Below are positions 7,225 through 15,702 of a DNA stretch of 64,000 bases, piece by piece. Position 1 is the first letter of the stretch; each line of letters opens with the position of its first letter. Origin of the DNA: Streptomyces griseus (GTDB lineage Bacteria; Actinomycetota; Actinomycetes; Streptomycetales; Streptomycetaceae). A program made the translations under genes and the position numbers. Location of the stretch: assembly GCF_001715295.1 (NCBI RefSeq), contig NZ_MDKB01000001.1, forward strand, positions 990,649-1,054,648. The letters run 5' to 3'. The notes under the pieces are model-generated. The model ran no database searches and had not been told where the DNA came from. It saw nothing but the letters and a program-made list of their open reading frames with translations.

Positions 7225-8856
7225 ATGGTCCGTGCTGAATCTCCGCCGACAAGAAGAGACATCCCCGTAGTGCGCGCCGTGCTCCTGCCCGTCCTGCTCA
7301 TGGCCGGAGCCACCGCCGCCGGAGCCGCGCCGGTGGCCGGCGCCACCCGGGCGGCCGTCGTCTGGTGCGGGGTGATCGCCACGGTCGTGGTCGCCACGCT
7401 CGCCGTCGCGCTCAACCGCCGCAGCCGGGCGATGCGCGTCCAGCGGGCCGAGTACGAACAGCGGATCGCCCACCTGGAACACCGCCTCGCGGCCTACGAC
7501 CAGGAGACCGTACGGCTCACCGAGGAACTGCTCCCCGCCGCGATCCGCAGGCTGCGCGCGAGCAACTCGCCCCAGGAGGTGATGCGCGACGTCGTCGACG
7601 CGGACGAGTCCTACCGCGGCCTGCCCAAGGCCCAGCGCGCCCTGGTCCTCCAGATCCTCGACATCATCGACAACGAGGAGGCGATGCGCGACTCCGCCCA
7701 GCGCGCCTTCGTCAGCGTCGCCCGTCGCGTCCAGGCCATCGTCCACCGGCAGGCCAGCGAGCTCCGGGAGATGGAGGACCACCACGGGCGCAACCCCGAG
7801 GTCTTCGACGACCTGCTGAGGATCGACCACGGCACCGCGCTGATCGGACGGCTCGCCGACTCCATCGCCGTACTCGGCGGCGCCCGGCCCAGCCGCCAGT
7901 GGCCCAAGCCCGTACCGCTGTTCAGCGTGCTGCGCGGCGCCATGTCCCGGATCCTCGAGTACCAGCGCATCGACCTGCACTCGATCGCCAAGGTCGCCAT
8001 CGTCGGCACCGCCGTGGAACCGCTCATCCACGCCTGCGCCGAACTCCTCGACAACGCCACGCGCTACTCCCCACCCCAGACCCGGGTCCACGTGACCGCC
8101 GTCGAGGTGCAGACCGGCATCGCCATCGAAATCGAGGACGGCGGCGTCAGCCTCAGCGAGGAGGCCCGCGCCCGGGCCGAGAACATGCTCGCCCAGGCAC
8201 GGGCCGGCATCAACATGAACGATCTCGGCGAGTCCCCACGGCTCGGTATGGCCGTCGTCGGCCGGCTCTCGCGGATGTACCAACTCCAGGTGTCCCTGCG
8301 GCAGTCCGCGTACGGCGGCGTCCGCGCCGTGCTCGTCGTCCCGCGCGACATGATCACCACGGGACCCGCCCCCGGCATCGCGCACGGCATCGGCGCCACC
8401 TCGCGCCCCCAGAGCTCCCTCGACATGTCGCAGATGCAGCACGTGGTGCCCCCGCGCGGCAAGCGCCGGGCGCGTCCCGCGCCGACCGGACCGGTCCCCT
8501 CGGCCGGAGCCCCCGCACCGGCGGCCGCTCCCACGACCCGGCCCGCCTCCGCCCCGGTCCCGGCCACGGACGACGACGACGTCGTCGTGACCGAGTGGAC
8601 GGCCGGGGGCCTGCCCCAGCGCCGCAGCCGGGGCCGCGCCCCGCTCGGCTCGCACAACCTTCCCCATCAGGCGGCCCCGGCCGCCGAGCCGCCCGCCGGC
8701 GCGCACAACGGGGCGGGCGGCGGACGGCACGGCGGCGCGGAGGCACCGCCCGGCCTGTGGCTGGAGGCCTTCACCCAGGCCGTCAACGGCGTGCCCAAGG
8801 AAGCGAAGAACGGCGAAGACTCCGATGAGACGTGGGACAAGGGAGACCTGAAGTGA
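7225..8856 (+). CDS. cvnA: Conservon sensor-kinase-like protein CvnA
   Basis: The 543-residue protein has two N-terminal hydrophobic segments (about 17-37 and 44-64), a coiled region, then a GHKL/HATPase domain whose N box reads ELLDNATRYS at about 273-282. The last 150 residues are a Pro/Ala-rich low-complexity tail. CvnA proteins are nitrate-sensor-like membrane kinases that assemble with CvnB-D at the membrane in a eukaryote-like GTPase complex. No conventional phospho-acceptor histidine box is evident. It is first of five tightly packed genes and coupled to cvnB by GTGA. Confidence 0.92.
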   Translation: MVRAESPPTRRDIPVVRAVLLPVLLMAGATAAGAAPVAGATRAAVVWCGVIATVVVATLAVALNRRSRAMRVQRAEYEQRIAHLEHRLAAYDQETVRLTEELLPAAIRRLRASNSPQEVMRDVVDADESYRGLPKAQRALVLQILDIIDNEEAMRDSAQRAFVSVARRVQAIVHRQASELREMEDHHGRNPEVFDDLLRIDHGTALIGRLADSIAVLGGARPSRQWPKPVPLFSVLRGAMSRILEYQRIDLHSIAKVAIVGTAVEPLIHACAELLDNATRYSPPQTRVHVTAVEVQTGIAIEIEDGGVSLSEEARARAENMLAQARAGINMNDLGESPRLGMAVVGRLSRMYQLQVSLRQSAYGGVRAVLVVPRDMITTGPAPGIAHGIGATSRPQSSLDMSQMQHVVPPRGKRRARPAPTGPVPSAGAPAPAAAPTTRPASAPVPATDDDDVVVTEWTAGGLPQRRSRGRAPLGSHNLPHQAAPAAEPPAGAHNGAGGGRHGGAEAPPGLWLEAFTQAVNGVPKEAKNGEDSDETWDKGDLK

Positions 8857-9260
8857 TCCAGCAGCGGGGAAACATGGACTGGATGCTCAAGGAGCTGGCC
8901 GACGACGTACCGAGCATCCACCAGATCGTGGTGCTCTCCGCCGACGGTCTGCGCATCGCCCGGCACGGCGGCGACCCCGACGTCGCCGACCGCCTCGCGG
9001 CTGCCTGCGCCGGCCTGCAGAGCCTGGCTGCCGCGGTGGCCACGGAGATCCCGCACAGCGACGGCCAGATGAAACTCGTCGTCATCGAGGTCACCGGCGG
9101 CTTCTTCTACCTGATGGCCGCGGGCACCGGCGCGTACCTCGCGGTCCTGGCCGGTGAGACCGTCGACGCCGGACTCGTCGGAGCCCGCATGCGCGACATG
9201 GTCGTGCGCATCGGCGCCCACCTGACCAGTCCTCCCCGGCATGGCGGGCAGGCCGGATGA
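8853..9260 (+). CDS. cvnB: Roadblock/LC7 domain protein CvnB
   Basis: The 135-residue protein is almost entirely a roadblock/LC7 fold (MDWMLKELADDVPSIHQIVVLSADGLRIA near the N-terminus, typical of conservon CvnB). Roadblock proteins act as GTPase-activating or scaffold partners for MglA/Ras-like GTPases, here CvnD. The GTG start overlaps the cvnA stop (GTGA); an upstream in-frame ATG at 8832 would run inside cvnA and is less likely. ATGA overlap with cvnC follows. Confidence 0.93.
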   Translation: MIQQRGNMDWMLKELADDVPSIHQIVVLSADGLRIARHGGDPDVADRLAAACAGLQSLAAAVATEIPHSDGQMKLVVIEVTGGFFYLMAAGTGAYLAVLAGETVDAGLVGARMRDMVVRIGAHLTSPPRHGGQAG

Positions 9261-9625
9261 GTGCTCCCCGACGAGAACGCCGTACGACCGACCCGGCGCT
9301 GAGCGACCCGGAGCGGCTGTACGTGATCACCGGTGACACCGACGGTGAGAGGGCGGAGCTCGACCTCGTGACGATGGTCGTCGCGCAGGCCGAGCCGTCG
9401 CCCACGGTCCAGCCCGAGCAGGCCGCGATCCTGCGGCTGTGCACGGCGCCGCTGTCCGTCGCCGAGATCTCGGCCTATCTGAGCCTGCCCTTCAGCGTGG
9501 TCACCTCGCTCCTGACAGAACTACTGGCGACCGAACTCGTCGAGTCGCGCGCGCCCGTCGTCCGCGCCTCGCTCCCGGACCGGTCCCTCCTCGAAGCGGT
9601 GATGCATGGACTTCAGAAACTCTGA
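9257..9625 (+). CDS. cvnC: DUF742 protein CvnC
   Basis: The 122-residue protein is a DUF742 domain: RLYVITGD near residue 17, then a winged-helix-like part (QAAILRLCTAPLSVAEISAYLSLPFSVVTSLLTELLATELV). Family members are always encoded between the roadblock and GTPase genes of conservons and bind the complex. Start ATG overlaps the cvnB stop by 4 nt, and its 3' end overlaps cvnD by 20 nt. Confidence 0.93.
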   Translation: MSAPRRERRTTDPALSDPERLYVITGDTDGERAELDLVTMVVAQAEPSPTVQPEQAAILRLCTAPLSVAEISAYLSLPFSVVTSLLTELLATELVESRAPVVRASLPDRSLLEAVMHGLQKL

Positions 9626-10220
9626 CACGATCACGGGCCCCCGCAGCGAGGACGTCCTTCCCACCACGGCCACGGCCGCGGTGAAGGTCGTCATCGTCGG
9701 AGGGTTCGGGGTCGGCAAGACGACCATGGTCGGCTCGGTCAGCGAGATCCGGCCCCTGACGACCGAAGAGACCATGACCCAGGCCGGCGTCGGCGTGGAC
9801 GACAACATGGGGGTGGAGAGCAAGACCGCCACCACCGTCGCCATGGACTTCGGGCGGATCAGCCTCAGCGAGGAACTGATCCTCTACCTGTTCGGGACCC
9901 CCGGCCAGGAACGTTTCTGGTTCCTCTGGAACGGCCTGTTCGAAGGAGCTCTCGGAGCCGTCGTCCTCATCGACACCCGGCGGCTCCAGGTCAGCTTCGA
10001 CGTGATCGGCCGGCTGGAGGAGCGCGGCGTCCCCTTCGTCGTCGCGGTCAACACCTTCCCCGACGCACCGCACCACCCGGTCGAAGCCCTGCGGACCGCC
10101 CTCGACCTGCCGGACGAGGTACCGATGATCGACTGCGACGCCCGGCTGCGTGCCTCCAGCCGCGACGTGCTGATGACCCTGATGCGCTACCTGCACAGTC
10201 TGGCCGTTCCCCTCGCCTGA
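9606..10220 (+). CDS. cvnD: Ras-like small GTPase CvnD
   Basis: The 204-residue GTPase has a P-loop GGFGVGKT at 32-39 and a switch II GTPGQERF starting at 97. The usual NKxD guanine-specificity motif is replaced by VNTFPD near 148, as in other CvnD-like proteins. It is the output component of the conservon; in Streptomyces coelicolor such GTPases affect aerial growth and antibiotic production. Its start lies inside the cvnC 3' end, giving tight coupling. Confidence 0.93.
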   Translation: MDFRNSDTITGPRSEDVLPTTATAAVKVVIVGGFGVGKTTMVGSVSEIRPLTTEETMTQAGVGVDDNMGVESKTATTVAMDFGRISLSEELILYLFGTPGQERFWFLWNGLFEGALGAVVLIDTRRLQVSFDVIGRLEERGVPFVVAVNTFPDAPHHPVEALRTALDLPDEVPMIDCDARLRASSRDVLMTLMRYLHSLAVPLA

Positions 10221-10302
10221 CGAGGGCACGCGTGTCCCCACCGCGCGTGCCGTGTCCCCGCCCGATCCGCTGATCCTCGGAAAGCCCGACCCTGGAGCGA
10301 CT

Positions 10303-11838
10303 GTGACAACGCCCTTCCACCACGAACCCGGAGCGGCCACGGGGCCGTTGCCGCCCCCCGAGTGCCCCGCCCACGCCATGGGTGCCGGTCCGGGCGGCCT
10401 GCGCCGGCTCTACGGGCCCGAGGCGGAGAACGACCCCGCGGGTCTCTACGCCAGGCTCCGCGCCGAACACGGCACGGTGGCCCCCGTCCTGCTGCACGGA
10501 GACGTACCCGCCTGGCTTGTCCTCGGGCACAGCGAGAACCTCCACGTGACCCGGACGCCCTCGCAGTTCTCCCGCGACTCCCGGCGCTGGCAGGCCCTGC
10601 GGGACGGCACCGTCGCGCCGGACCACCCCCTCGCACCGATCTTCACCTGGCAGCCGGTCTGCGCGTTCGCCGACGGCGACGCCCACGAACGCCTGCGCGG
10701 CGCGGTCACGGACAGCATGGCGCGGATCGACACCCGCGGTGTCCGGCGCCACGTCAACCGCTTCAGCAACCGGCTCGTCAACGACTTCTGCCGGAAGGGC
10801 ACCGCCGAACTGGTGAGCCAGTTCGCCGAGCACCTGCCCATGATGGTGATGTGCGCGATCTTCGGCATGCCCGAGGAGTACAACGACCGCATGGTCCAGG
10901 CCGCCCGCGACATGACCCGGGGCACCGCCACGGCGGTGGAGAGCAACGCCTACGTCGTCACCGTGCTGAACCGGCTGGTCGAGCGGCGGCGCAACGCCCC
11001 GGCCTCCGACTTCGCCAGCTGGCTCGTCGAACACCCCGCCGGACTCACCGACGTGGAGGTGGCGGAGCACCTGCGGCTCATCCTCATCGCCGCCTACGAG
11101 TCCACGGCGAACCTGATCGCCAACGTCCTGCGCATGGTGCTGACCGACCCGCGCTTCCGTGCCAGGCTCAGCGGCGGCCACATGACCGTGCCGGAGGCGG
11201 TGGAGCAGACCCTGTGGGACGAGCCGCCCTTCACGGCCGTCTTCGGCCGGTGGGCGGTGGGAGACACCGAGCTCGGCGGCCAGCGGATCCGGGCCGGTGA
11301 CGCGCTCCTCATCGGGATCGCCCCCGCCAACACCGACCCGGTGGTACGTCCCGACCTCACCGCCGACATGGAGGGCAACCGCGCCCACCTCGCCTTCAGC
11401 GGCGGCCCGCACGAGTGCCCGGGCCAGGACATCGGCCGCGCCATCGCCGACGTGGGCGTCGACGCCCTGCTGATGCGCCTTCCCGATCTGGAACTCGCGG
11501 TCGACGAGAGCGAGCTCAGGTGGGTCGGCAACATCATGTCCCGCCACCTGGTCGACCTCCCGGTGCGGTTCGCCCCGAGCCCGGAGCAGAAGATCGACGC
11601 CGACCCGCTGACCTCGATGGCGGCCCGCCCCCGGCCCCGCACCGACTGGGAGGTGTCCTCACCCGCCCTGCCCAGGCCCGGGACTGCCGGGCCGCAGCCC
11701 GCACACGCGGCGCTGCGCGGCGACGTGCCCACCGGCGTACGGACCGCGGAGGCCGTGCCGGACGCCGGTCTCCCCGGGCAGCGCAGCTCCCCACCCCGGA
11801 TCTGGCAGGCCGTGGCGCGCTGGTGGAACGGTCACTGA
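10303..11838 (+). CDS. cvnE: Conservon cytochrome P450 (CYP157-like, no ExxR motif)
   Basis: The 511-residue P450 has a heme loop FSGGPHECPG (365-374, ligand C372). At the K-helix the canonical ExxR is EQTLW (301-305), so the Arg is absent; CYP157 family P450s of Streptomyces conservons are known for exactly this loss. The I-helix reads AAYESTAN without the common acid-alcohol pair. Residues after about 430 are a disordered Pro-rich extension. GTG 10303 is chosen because GGAGCGA precedes it; GTG 10252 would add 17 residues. It lies 82 bp after cvnD, the fifth gene of the conservon as in the cvn9/rar type. Confidence 0.88.
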   Translation: MTTPFHHEPGAATGPLPPPECPAHAMGAGPGGLRRLYGPEAENDPAGLYARLRAEHGTVAPVLLHGDVPAWLVLGHSENLHVTRTPSQFSRDSRRWQALRDGTVAPDHPLAPIFTWQPVCAFADGDAHERLRGAVTDSMARIDTRGVRRHVNRFSNRLVNDFCRKGTAELVSQFAEHLPMMVMCAIFGMPEEYNDRMVQAARDMTRGTATAVESNAYVVTVLNRLVERRRNAPASDFASWLVEHPAGLTDVEVAEHLRLILIAAYESTANLIANVLRMVLTDPRFRARLSGGHMTVPEAVEQTLWDEPPFTAVFGRWAVGDTELGGQRIRAGDALLIGIAPANTDPVVRPDLTADMEGNRAHLAFSGGPHECPGQDIGRAIADVGVDALLMRLPDLELAVDESELRWVGNIMSRHLVDLPVRFAPSPEQKIDADPLTSMAARPRPRTDWEVSSPALPRPGTAGPQPAHAALRGDVPTGVRTAEAVPDAGLPGQRSSPPRIWQAVARWWNGH

Positions 11839-11842
11839 CCCA

Positions 11843-11879
11843 CCCGTGGCCCGGGGCCCGGCCCGGTCCCGGCCACGGG
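11843..11879 (+). terminator. Hairpin after the conservon
   Basis: CCCGTGGCC at 11843-11851 pairs with GGCCACGGG at 11871-11879 around a GC-rich loop, starting 4 bp after the P450 stop. It probably ends the conservon transcript before the glycosidase gene. Confidence 0.6.
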
Positions 11880-11912
11880 GCCGGCCCGCCGGGTCCCCTA
11901 CCATCGGGCAGC

Positions 11913-13259
11913 GTGAAACTCACGATTCTTGGCGGGGGCGGATTCCGGGTCCCCCTCGTGTACGGGGCACTGCTCGGCGATCACGCCGAGGGCCGCGTCT
12001 CCCGGGTGGCCCTGTACGACACGGACGCGGACCGGCTCGCCGCCGTCGCCCGGGTCCTCGCGGAACAGGCGCGCGGCGTTCATGACGCACCCGCCGTCGT
12101 CCCCACCGGTGACCTCGACGAAGCTCTGCGCGGTGCGGACTTCGTCTTCTCCGCCATCCGGGTCGGCGGCCTGGCGGGCCGGGCCGCCGACGAACGCGTG
12201 GCGCTGGACGAAGGCGTCCTCGGCCAGGAGACGGTCGGCGCCGGAGGCATCGCCTTCGGGCTGCGCACCGTGCCCGTGGCGGTCGGGCTGGCGCGGCGCA
12301 TCGCGCGGCTCGCCCCGCAGGCCTGGGTCATCAACTTCACCAACCCGGCGGGCCTGGTCACCGAGGCCATGTCCCGGCACCTCGGGGACCGCGTCATCGG
12401 GATCTGCGACTCGCCGGTGGGGCTCGGCCGCCGGATCGCACGGGTCCTGGGCGCCGACCCCGGCCGGGCATGGATCGACTACGTGGGCCTCAACCACCTG
12501 GGCTGGGTCCGCGGGCTGCGGGTCGACGGCCGCGACGAACTTCCGCGCCTGCTCGCCGACCCGGCACTGCTGGGATCCTTCGAGGAGGGGCGCCTCTTCG
12601 GTGCGGACTGGCTGCGCTCCCTGGGGGCGATCCCCAACGAGTACCTGCACTACTACTACTTCAACCGGGAAGCCGTCCGCGCCTACCAGGAGGCGGGACA
12701 GACCCGCGGTGCCTTCCTCCGCGACCAGCAGGAGGGGTTCTACGCCCGTATGAAGGACCCCGCCGCCCCGGCGCTCCTCACGTGGGACCGCACCCGCGCC
12801 GAGCGGGAGGCGACGTACATGGCGGAGAACCGGGACGTGGCCGGTGCCGGTGAGCGCGAGGAGAGCGATCTGGAATCGGGGGGTTACGAACAGGTGGCGC
12901 TCGCCCTGATGCGTGCGCTCGCCCGCGACGAACGCGCCTCGCTCATCCTCGACGTCCGCAACCGCGGCACCCTCCCGGTCCTCGACGGGGACGCCGTCAT
13001 CGAAGTGCCGTGCCTGGTCGACGCCAACGGTGCCCACCCGGTCGCCGTCGATCCGCTCCCGTACCACGCGGTCGGGCTGGTCACCGCGGTCAAGGCGGTG
13101 GAGCGCGCGGTGCTCGAGGCGGCGGACACCGGTTCGCGCTCCGCGGCGGTACGGGCCTTCGCGCTGCACCCGCTGGTCGACTCGGTGTCCGTGGCCCGTC
13201 GGCTGGTGGACGGCTACACCCGGGTCCATCCGGGGCTCGCCTACCTCGACCGCCCCTGA
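11913..13259 (+). CDS. Family 4 glycoside hydrolase (6-phospho-beta-glucosidase type)
   Basis: The 448-residue protein starts with an NAD-binding Rossmann motif (VKLTILGGGGFRVPLVYGALL), then INFTNPAGLVTEA and ICDSPVGLGRRIA, typical GH4 motifs, and GLNHLGWVRGL with the metal-site His. GH4 enzymes hydrolyse (6-phospho-)glycosides through an oxidation-elimination route needing NAD and a divalent metal. The sequence fits the 6-phospho-beta-glucosidase subgroup, but substrate phosphorylation cannot be judged. GTG at 11913 starts directly before the Rossmann strand. It lies alone between the conservon and a leftward gene. Confidence 0.88.
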   Translation: MKLTILGGGGFRVPLVYGALLGDHAEGRVSRVALYDTDADRLAAVARVLAEQARGVHDAPAVVPTGDLDEALRGADFVFSAIRVGGLAGRAADERVALDEGVLGQETVGAGGIAFGLRTVPVAVGLARRIARLAPQAWVINFTNPAGLVTEAMSRHLGDRVIGICDSPVGLGRRIARVLGADPGRAWIDYVGLNHLGWVRGLRVDGRDELPRLLADPALLGSFEEGRLFGADWLRSLGAIPNEYLHYYYFNREAVRAYQEAGQTRGAFLRDQQEGFYARMKDPAAPALLTWDRTRAEREATYMAENRDVAGAGEREESDLESGGYEQVALALMRALARDERASLILDVRNRGTLPVLDGDAVIEVPCLVDANGAHPVAVDPLPYHAVGLVTAVKAVERAVLEAADTGSRSAAVRAFALHPLVDSVSVARRLVDGYTRVHPGLAYLDRP

Positions 13260-13304
13260 CCGGACGTCACCCGCGCCCCGGCCGTGACCCGAAGCGGCGA
13301 CCCG

Positions 13305-13745
13305 TCAGGGGGCGGACACCGCCCTGGCCCGGTCGGCCGGAGTCCAGGACGGGGCGACACCGGTGACCTGGCACACCATCAGGAACAGCGGGATGGGTGG
13401 TGTGTAGGGCGTACGGCCGTCCGGCGCGTGGATCAGCTTGGGACGCCCGGCGGGGACGTAGGCCCCGGTGGCGTACGACACCTGCTCCGGCCAGTCCAGA
13501 TCCAGGTCCGAGCCCGCGGGTACGATCCACCACCACCGGTCGGCGTCCGCGAACACGCATCCCGCGCGCGGCAGATGAGACATCAGCCGGAAACCGTACC
13601 GCGCCGGGACGCCCACGGCGTCGCAGCCGAGACTCGCCGACAGGGCGGGCGGCAGCGGCAGCTGGACCCGGCCGCGGTCGGAGGGCCCCCCGCCGGGGCG
13701 GGCGCGCCGCGTGCCGAGCAGCAAGGACAGGGCGTTCCTCAGCAC
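13305..13745 (-). CDS. Conserved Streptomyces protein of unknown function
   Basis: A 146-residue soluble protein (VLRNALSLLLGTRR...) with CDAVGVPARYGFRLMSHLPRAGCVFADADRWWWIVPAGSDLDL in the middle and VSYATGAYVPAG..RPKLIHAPDGRTPYTPPIPLFLMVCQVTG near the end. The Trp-rich core and conserved Pro pattern suggest a real small domain; I do not recognise a named family. The GTG start has GGGAGGAG just upstream and lies 7 nt inside the end of the ATPase gene, so the two are one operon, and it is probably a partner of the WhiJ-like system. Confidence 0.72.
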   Translation of the reverse strand: MLRNALSLLLGTRRARPGGGPSDRGRVQLPLPPALSASLGCDAVGVPARYGFRLMSHLPRAGCVFADADRWWWIVPAGSDLDLDWPEQVSYATGAYVPAGRPKLIHAPDGRTPYTPPIPLFLMVCQVTGVAPSWTPADRARAVSAP

Positions 13746-14197
13746 GACTCCTCCCTGCAGAACGGCAGTTCCGCCCACACGATGCGCCCGGAGGCGTACC
13801 CCGCGGCGTGGGACCCCCACGCGGAGCTCATGGAGTCGACGAGCAGCAGCCCGCGCCCGTGTTCGTCGTCGGACGTGCGGGACAACCGGGGGCCGCCCGG
13901 CTGATGCCCCTGGTCCTGCACGGAGACGCGCAGGCGCCCGCCGTCGCAGCGGAGCTCGCAGAGCACCCGTGCGCTGGCGGTGTGCACCACCGCGTTGGTG
14001 ACGAGCTCGGAGACGATCAGGACCGCGGCGTCGTGCGTGTCCCCGCCCAGCCGCCACTGGGCCAGCCGCGCCCGTGTCAGCTGCCGGGCGCCGGCCACCG
14101 ACTCGGGCTGCGCCGGCAGCGCGAAGCAGTAACGGAGCGCCTCCGTCCCGGGGCTGAGGTCCATGAGCCGGGGGATGAGCGCACTGCCACGTGCCAC
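13739..14197 (-). CDS. Anti-sigma-factor-like ATP-binding protein (RsbW/HATPase_c)
   Basis: The 152-residue protein is a stand-alone GHKL ATPase domain with N box VSELVTNAVVH and G-motif HGRGLLLVDSMSSAWG, as in SpoIIAB/RsbW-like kinases common in Streptomyces. These bind regulators and can phosphorylate anti-anti-sigma factors. The GTG start is preceded by GAGGA. It is divergent from an XRE/DUF5753 regulator and a DUF397 gene; this trio is the recurring WhiJ-like module that affects development. The target here is unknown. Confidence 0.87.
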   Translation of the reverse strand: MARGSALIPRLMDLSPGTEALRYCFALPAQPESVAGARQLTRARLAQWRLGGDTHDAAVLIVSELVTNAVVHTASARVLCELRCDGGRLRVSVQDQGHQPGGPRLSRTSDDEHGRGLLLVDSMSSAWGSHAAGYASGRIVWAELPFCREESC

Positions 14198-14319
14198 GAC
14201 CGATTCCTCACAGTGGGGGCTGCGTCACGCTTCGCACCGGGGTGAAGAAGGAGGGGGTACGCGAACGTGAACGGGTTCACGCACCAACTCTCCCCCCGAC
14301 AAGAACACTTGGCAAGAGG

Positions 14320-14340
14320 CACTCTGAAAAATTCAGAGTG
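14320..14340. promoter_or_regulatory. Perfect palindromic operator of the WhiJ-like trio
   Basis: CACTCTGAA-AAA-TTCAGAGTG, 9-bp arms around three A, in the 206-bp divergent gap between the ATPase gene and the XRE regulator gene. TTGGCA at 14309-14314 upstream could be a -35 box for the rightward gene. It is AT-rich, symmetric and placed to control both directions; binding by the XRE protein is inferred. Confidence 0.75.
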
Positions 14341-14403
14341 GCTGTGTCCTTGGGGCGACGCACATGGCACACTGCTCGCACACAGCGCATCAGGAGGTCC
14401 GAA

Positions 14404-15264
14404 GTGAGCGAACCGCGGTCCGCCCCGACCGTCGGTCAGGTCGTCCTCGGCAAGCGTCTGCAGGAGCTGCGGGAGCGCGTAGGCATGAGCCGCGACCAGG
14501 CCGCGAAGGTGCTCCATGTCGCCCCCGGGACGATACGCAGGATGGAGACCGCCGAGGTCGGTCTCAAGATCCCCTACGTCCAGCTCCTCCTGAAGGCCTA
14601 CGGGATCGGCGACGAGGAGGCCGACGCCTTCGTCGAGCTCACCGAGGAGGCCAACAAGCCGGGCTGGTGGCAGCGCTTCCACGACGTGCTGCCCGACTGG
14701 TTCAGCATGTACGTCAGTCTGGAGGGGGCGGCGAGCCTCCTGCGCATGTACGAGCCGCACTTCGTCCCCGGCCTGCTGCAGACCGAGGACTACGCGCGTT
14801 CCGTGCTGCGCACCGGGGCCGTCGGACAGACCAGGCCGGAGGACATCGAGCGCCACGTGGCCCTCCGGATGGCACGGCAGTCGCTCCTGACCAGGGCGGA
14901 CGCGCCGAAGCTCTGGGTGGTGATGGACGAGACGGTCCTGCGCCGCCCCGTCGGCGGGCCCGGCGTCATGAGGGCCCAGGTGGACCGCCTTCTGGAGGCG
15001 ACCGCCCTGCCGCACGTGACCGTGCAGATCGCGGAGTTCTCGACCGGCCACCACCCCGGTACGTACGGCCCGTTCGTGCTCTTCCGCTTCGCCGTCCCGG
15101 AACTGCCCGACATGGTCTACAGCGAGTACCTGACCGGCGCCGTCTACTTCGACGCGCGCCCCGAGGTGGCCTCCTACCTCGAGGTCATGGACCGCATGGC
15201 GGCTCAGGCCGCAACTGCACAACGCACGAAGGAAATCCTCCGGGACTTCCGCAAGGAGCTGTGA
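14404..15264 (+). CDS. XRE-family regulator with DUF5753 domain (WhiJ-like)
   Basis: The 286-residue protein has an N-terminal XRE helix-turn-helix (VLGKRLQELRERVGMSRDQAAKVLHVAPGTIRRMETAEVGL, about residues 13-53) and a DUF5753 domain (about 105-280) beginning near the conserved EPHFVPGLLQTEDYAR. GTG 14404 is chosen for the strong AGGAGG 6 nt upstream. DUF5753 regulators act with small DUF397 proteins in Streptomyces development (WhiJ, Scr-type systems). Stop overlaps the DUF397 start (ATGA). Confidence 0.92.
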   Translation: MSEPRSAPTVGQVVLGKRLQELRERVGMSRDQAAKVLHVAPGTIRRMETAEVGLKIPYVQLLLKAYGIGDEEADAFVELTEEANKPGWWQRFHDVLPDWFSMYVSLEGAASLLRMYEPHFVPGLLQTEDYARSVLRTGAVGQTRPEDIERHVALRMARQSLLTRADAPKLWVVMDETVLRRPVGGPGVMRAQVDRLLEATALPHVTVQIAEFSTGHHPGTYGPFVLFRFAVPELPDMVYSEYLTGAVYFDARPEVASYLEVMDRMAAQAATAQRTKEILRDFRKEL

Positions 15265-15500
15265 TGAACCACATATACAACGGCATGCCGGCCGGTGACC
15301 TCGGCACCGAGGGCTGGTACAAGCCGTGGAGCGGTGGTAACGGAGGGAACTGCATCGAGGCCATGAAGCTGGCCGACGGCAGGGTGGCGGTCCGCCAGTC
15401 CGCGGATCCCGACGGCCCCGCCCTCATCTACTCCCACGGTGAGATCGCCGCCTTCATCCAGGGAGCCAAGGCGGGACAGGCCGACTTCCTCCTCACCTGA
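15264..15500 (+). CDS. DUF397 small protein
   Basis: The 78-residue protein contains the DUF397 core: a WYKPWSGGNGGNCIEA start, VAVRQSADPDGPALIYSHGEIAAFIQGAKAGQADFL. DUF397 proteins are dedicated partners of XRE/DUF5753 regulators, thought to modulate their DNA binding. Its ATG overlaps the regulator's stop, so stoichiometric coupled synthesis is likely. Confidence 0.93.
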   Translation: MNHIYNGMPAGDLGTEGWYKPWSGGNGGNCIEAMKLADGRVAVRQSADPDGPALIYSHGEIAAFIQGAKAGQADFLLT

Positions 15501-15552
15501 CGTCTCATCACCTCGTGGTCCCTCACACGTCAGCCCGACCGCCGAACCGGCC

Positions 15553-15600
15553 GGCCACCGAGGTGACCGGCCACCGAGGTGACCGGCCACCGAGGTGACC
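15553..15600. repeat. Three tandem 16-bp repeats
   Basis: GGCCACCGAGGTGACC is repeated exactly three times (15553, 15569, 15585) followed by another GGCC. The unit is itself nearly palindromic (GGnCACC-GA-GGTGnCC), so the array can fold into several alternative hairpins. It lies 52 bp after the DUF397 stop and may act as a terminator or be a variable minisatellite. Confidence 0.8.
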
Positions 15601-15702
15601 GGCCGGGCACATTCCGTCACGCCGGCAGGCGGCTGCCCTCGGTGAGGTGAGCGACGGCACGGGGGCGCCGGCCTCCGCTCCGCCCGGGGTCACAATGGAC
15701 GC

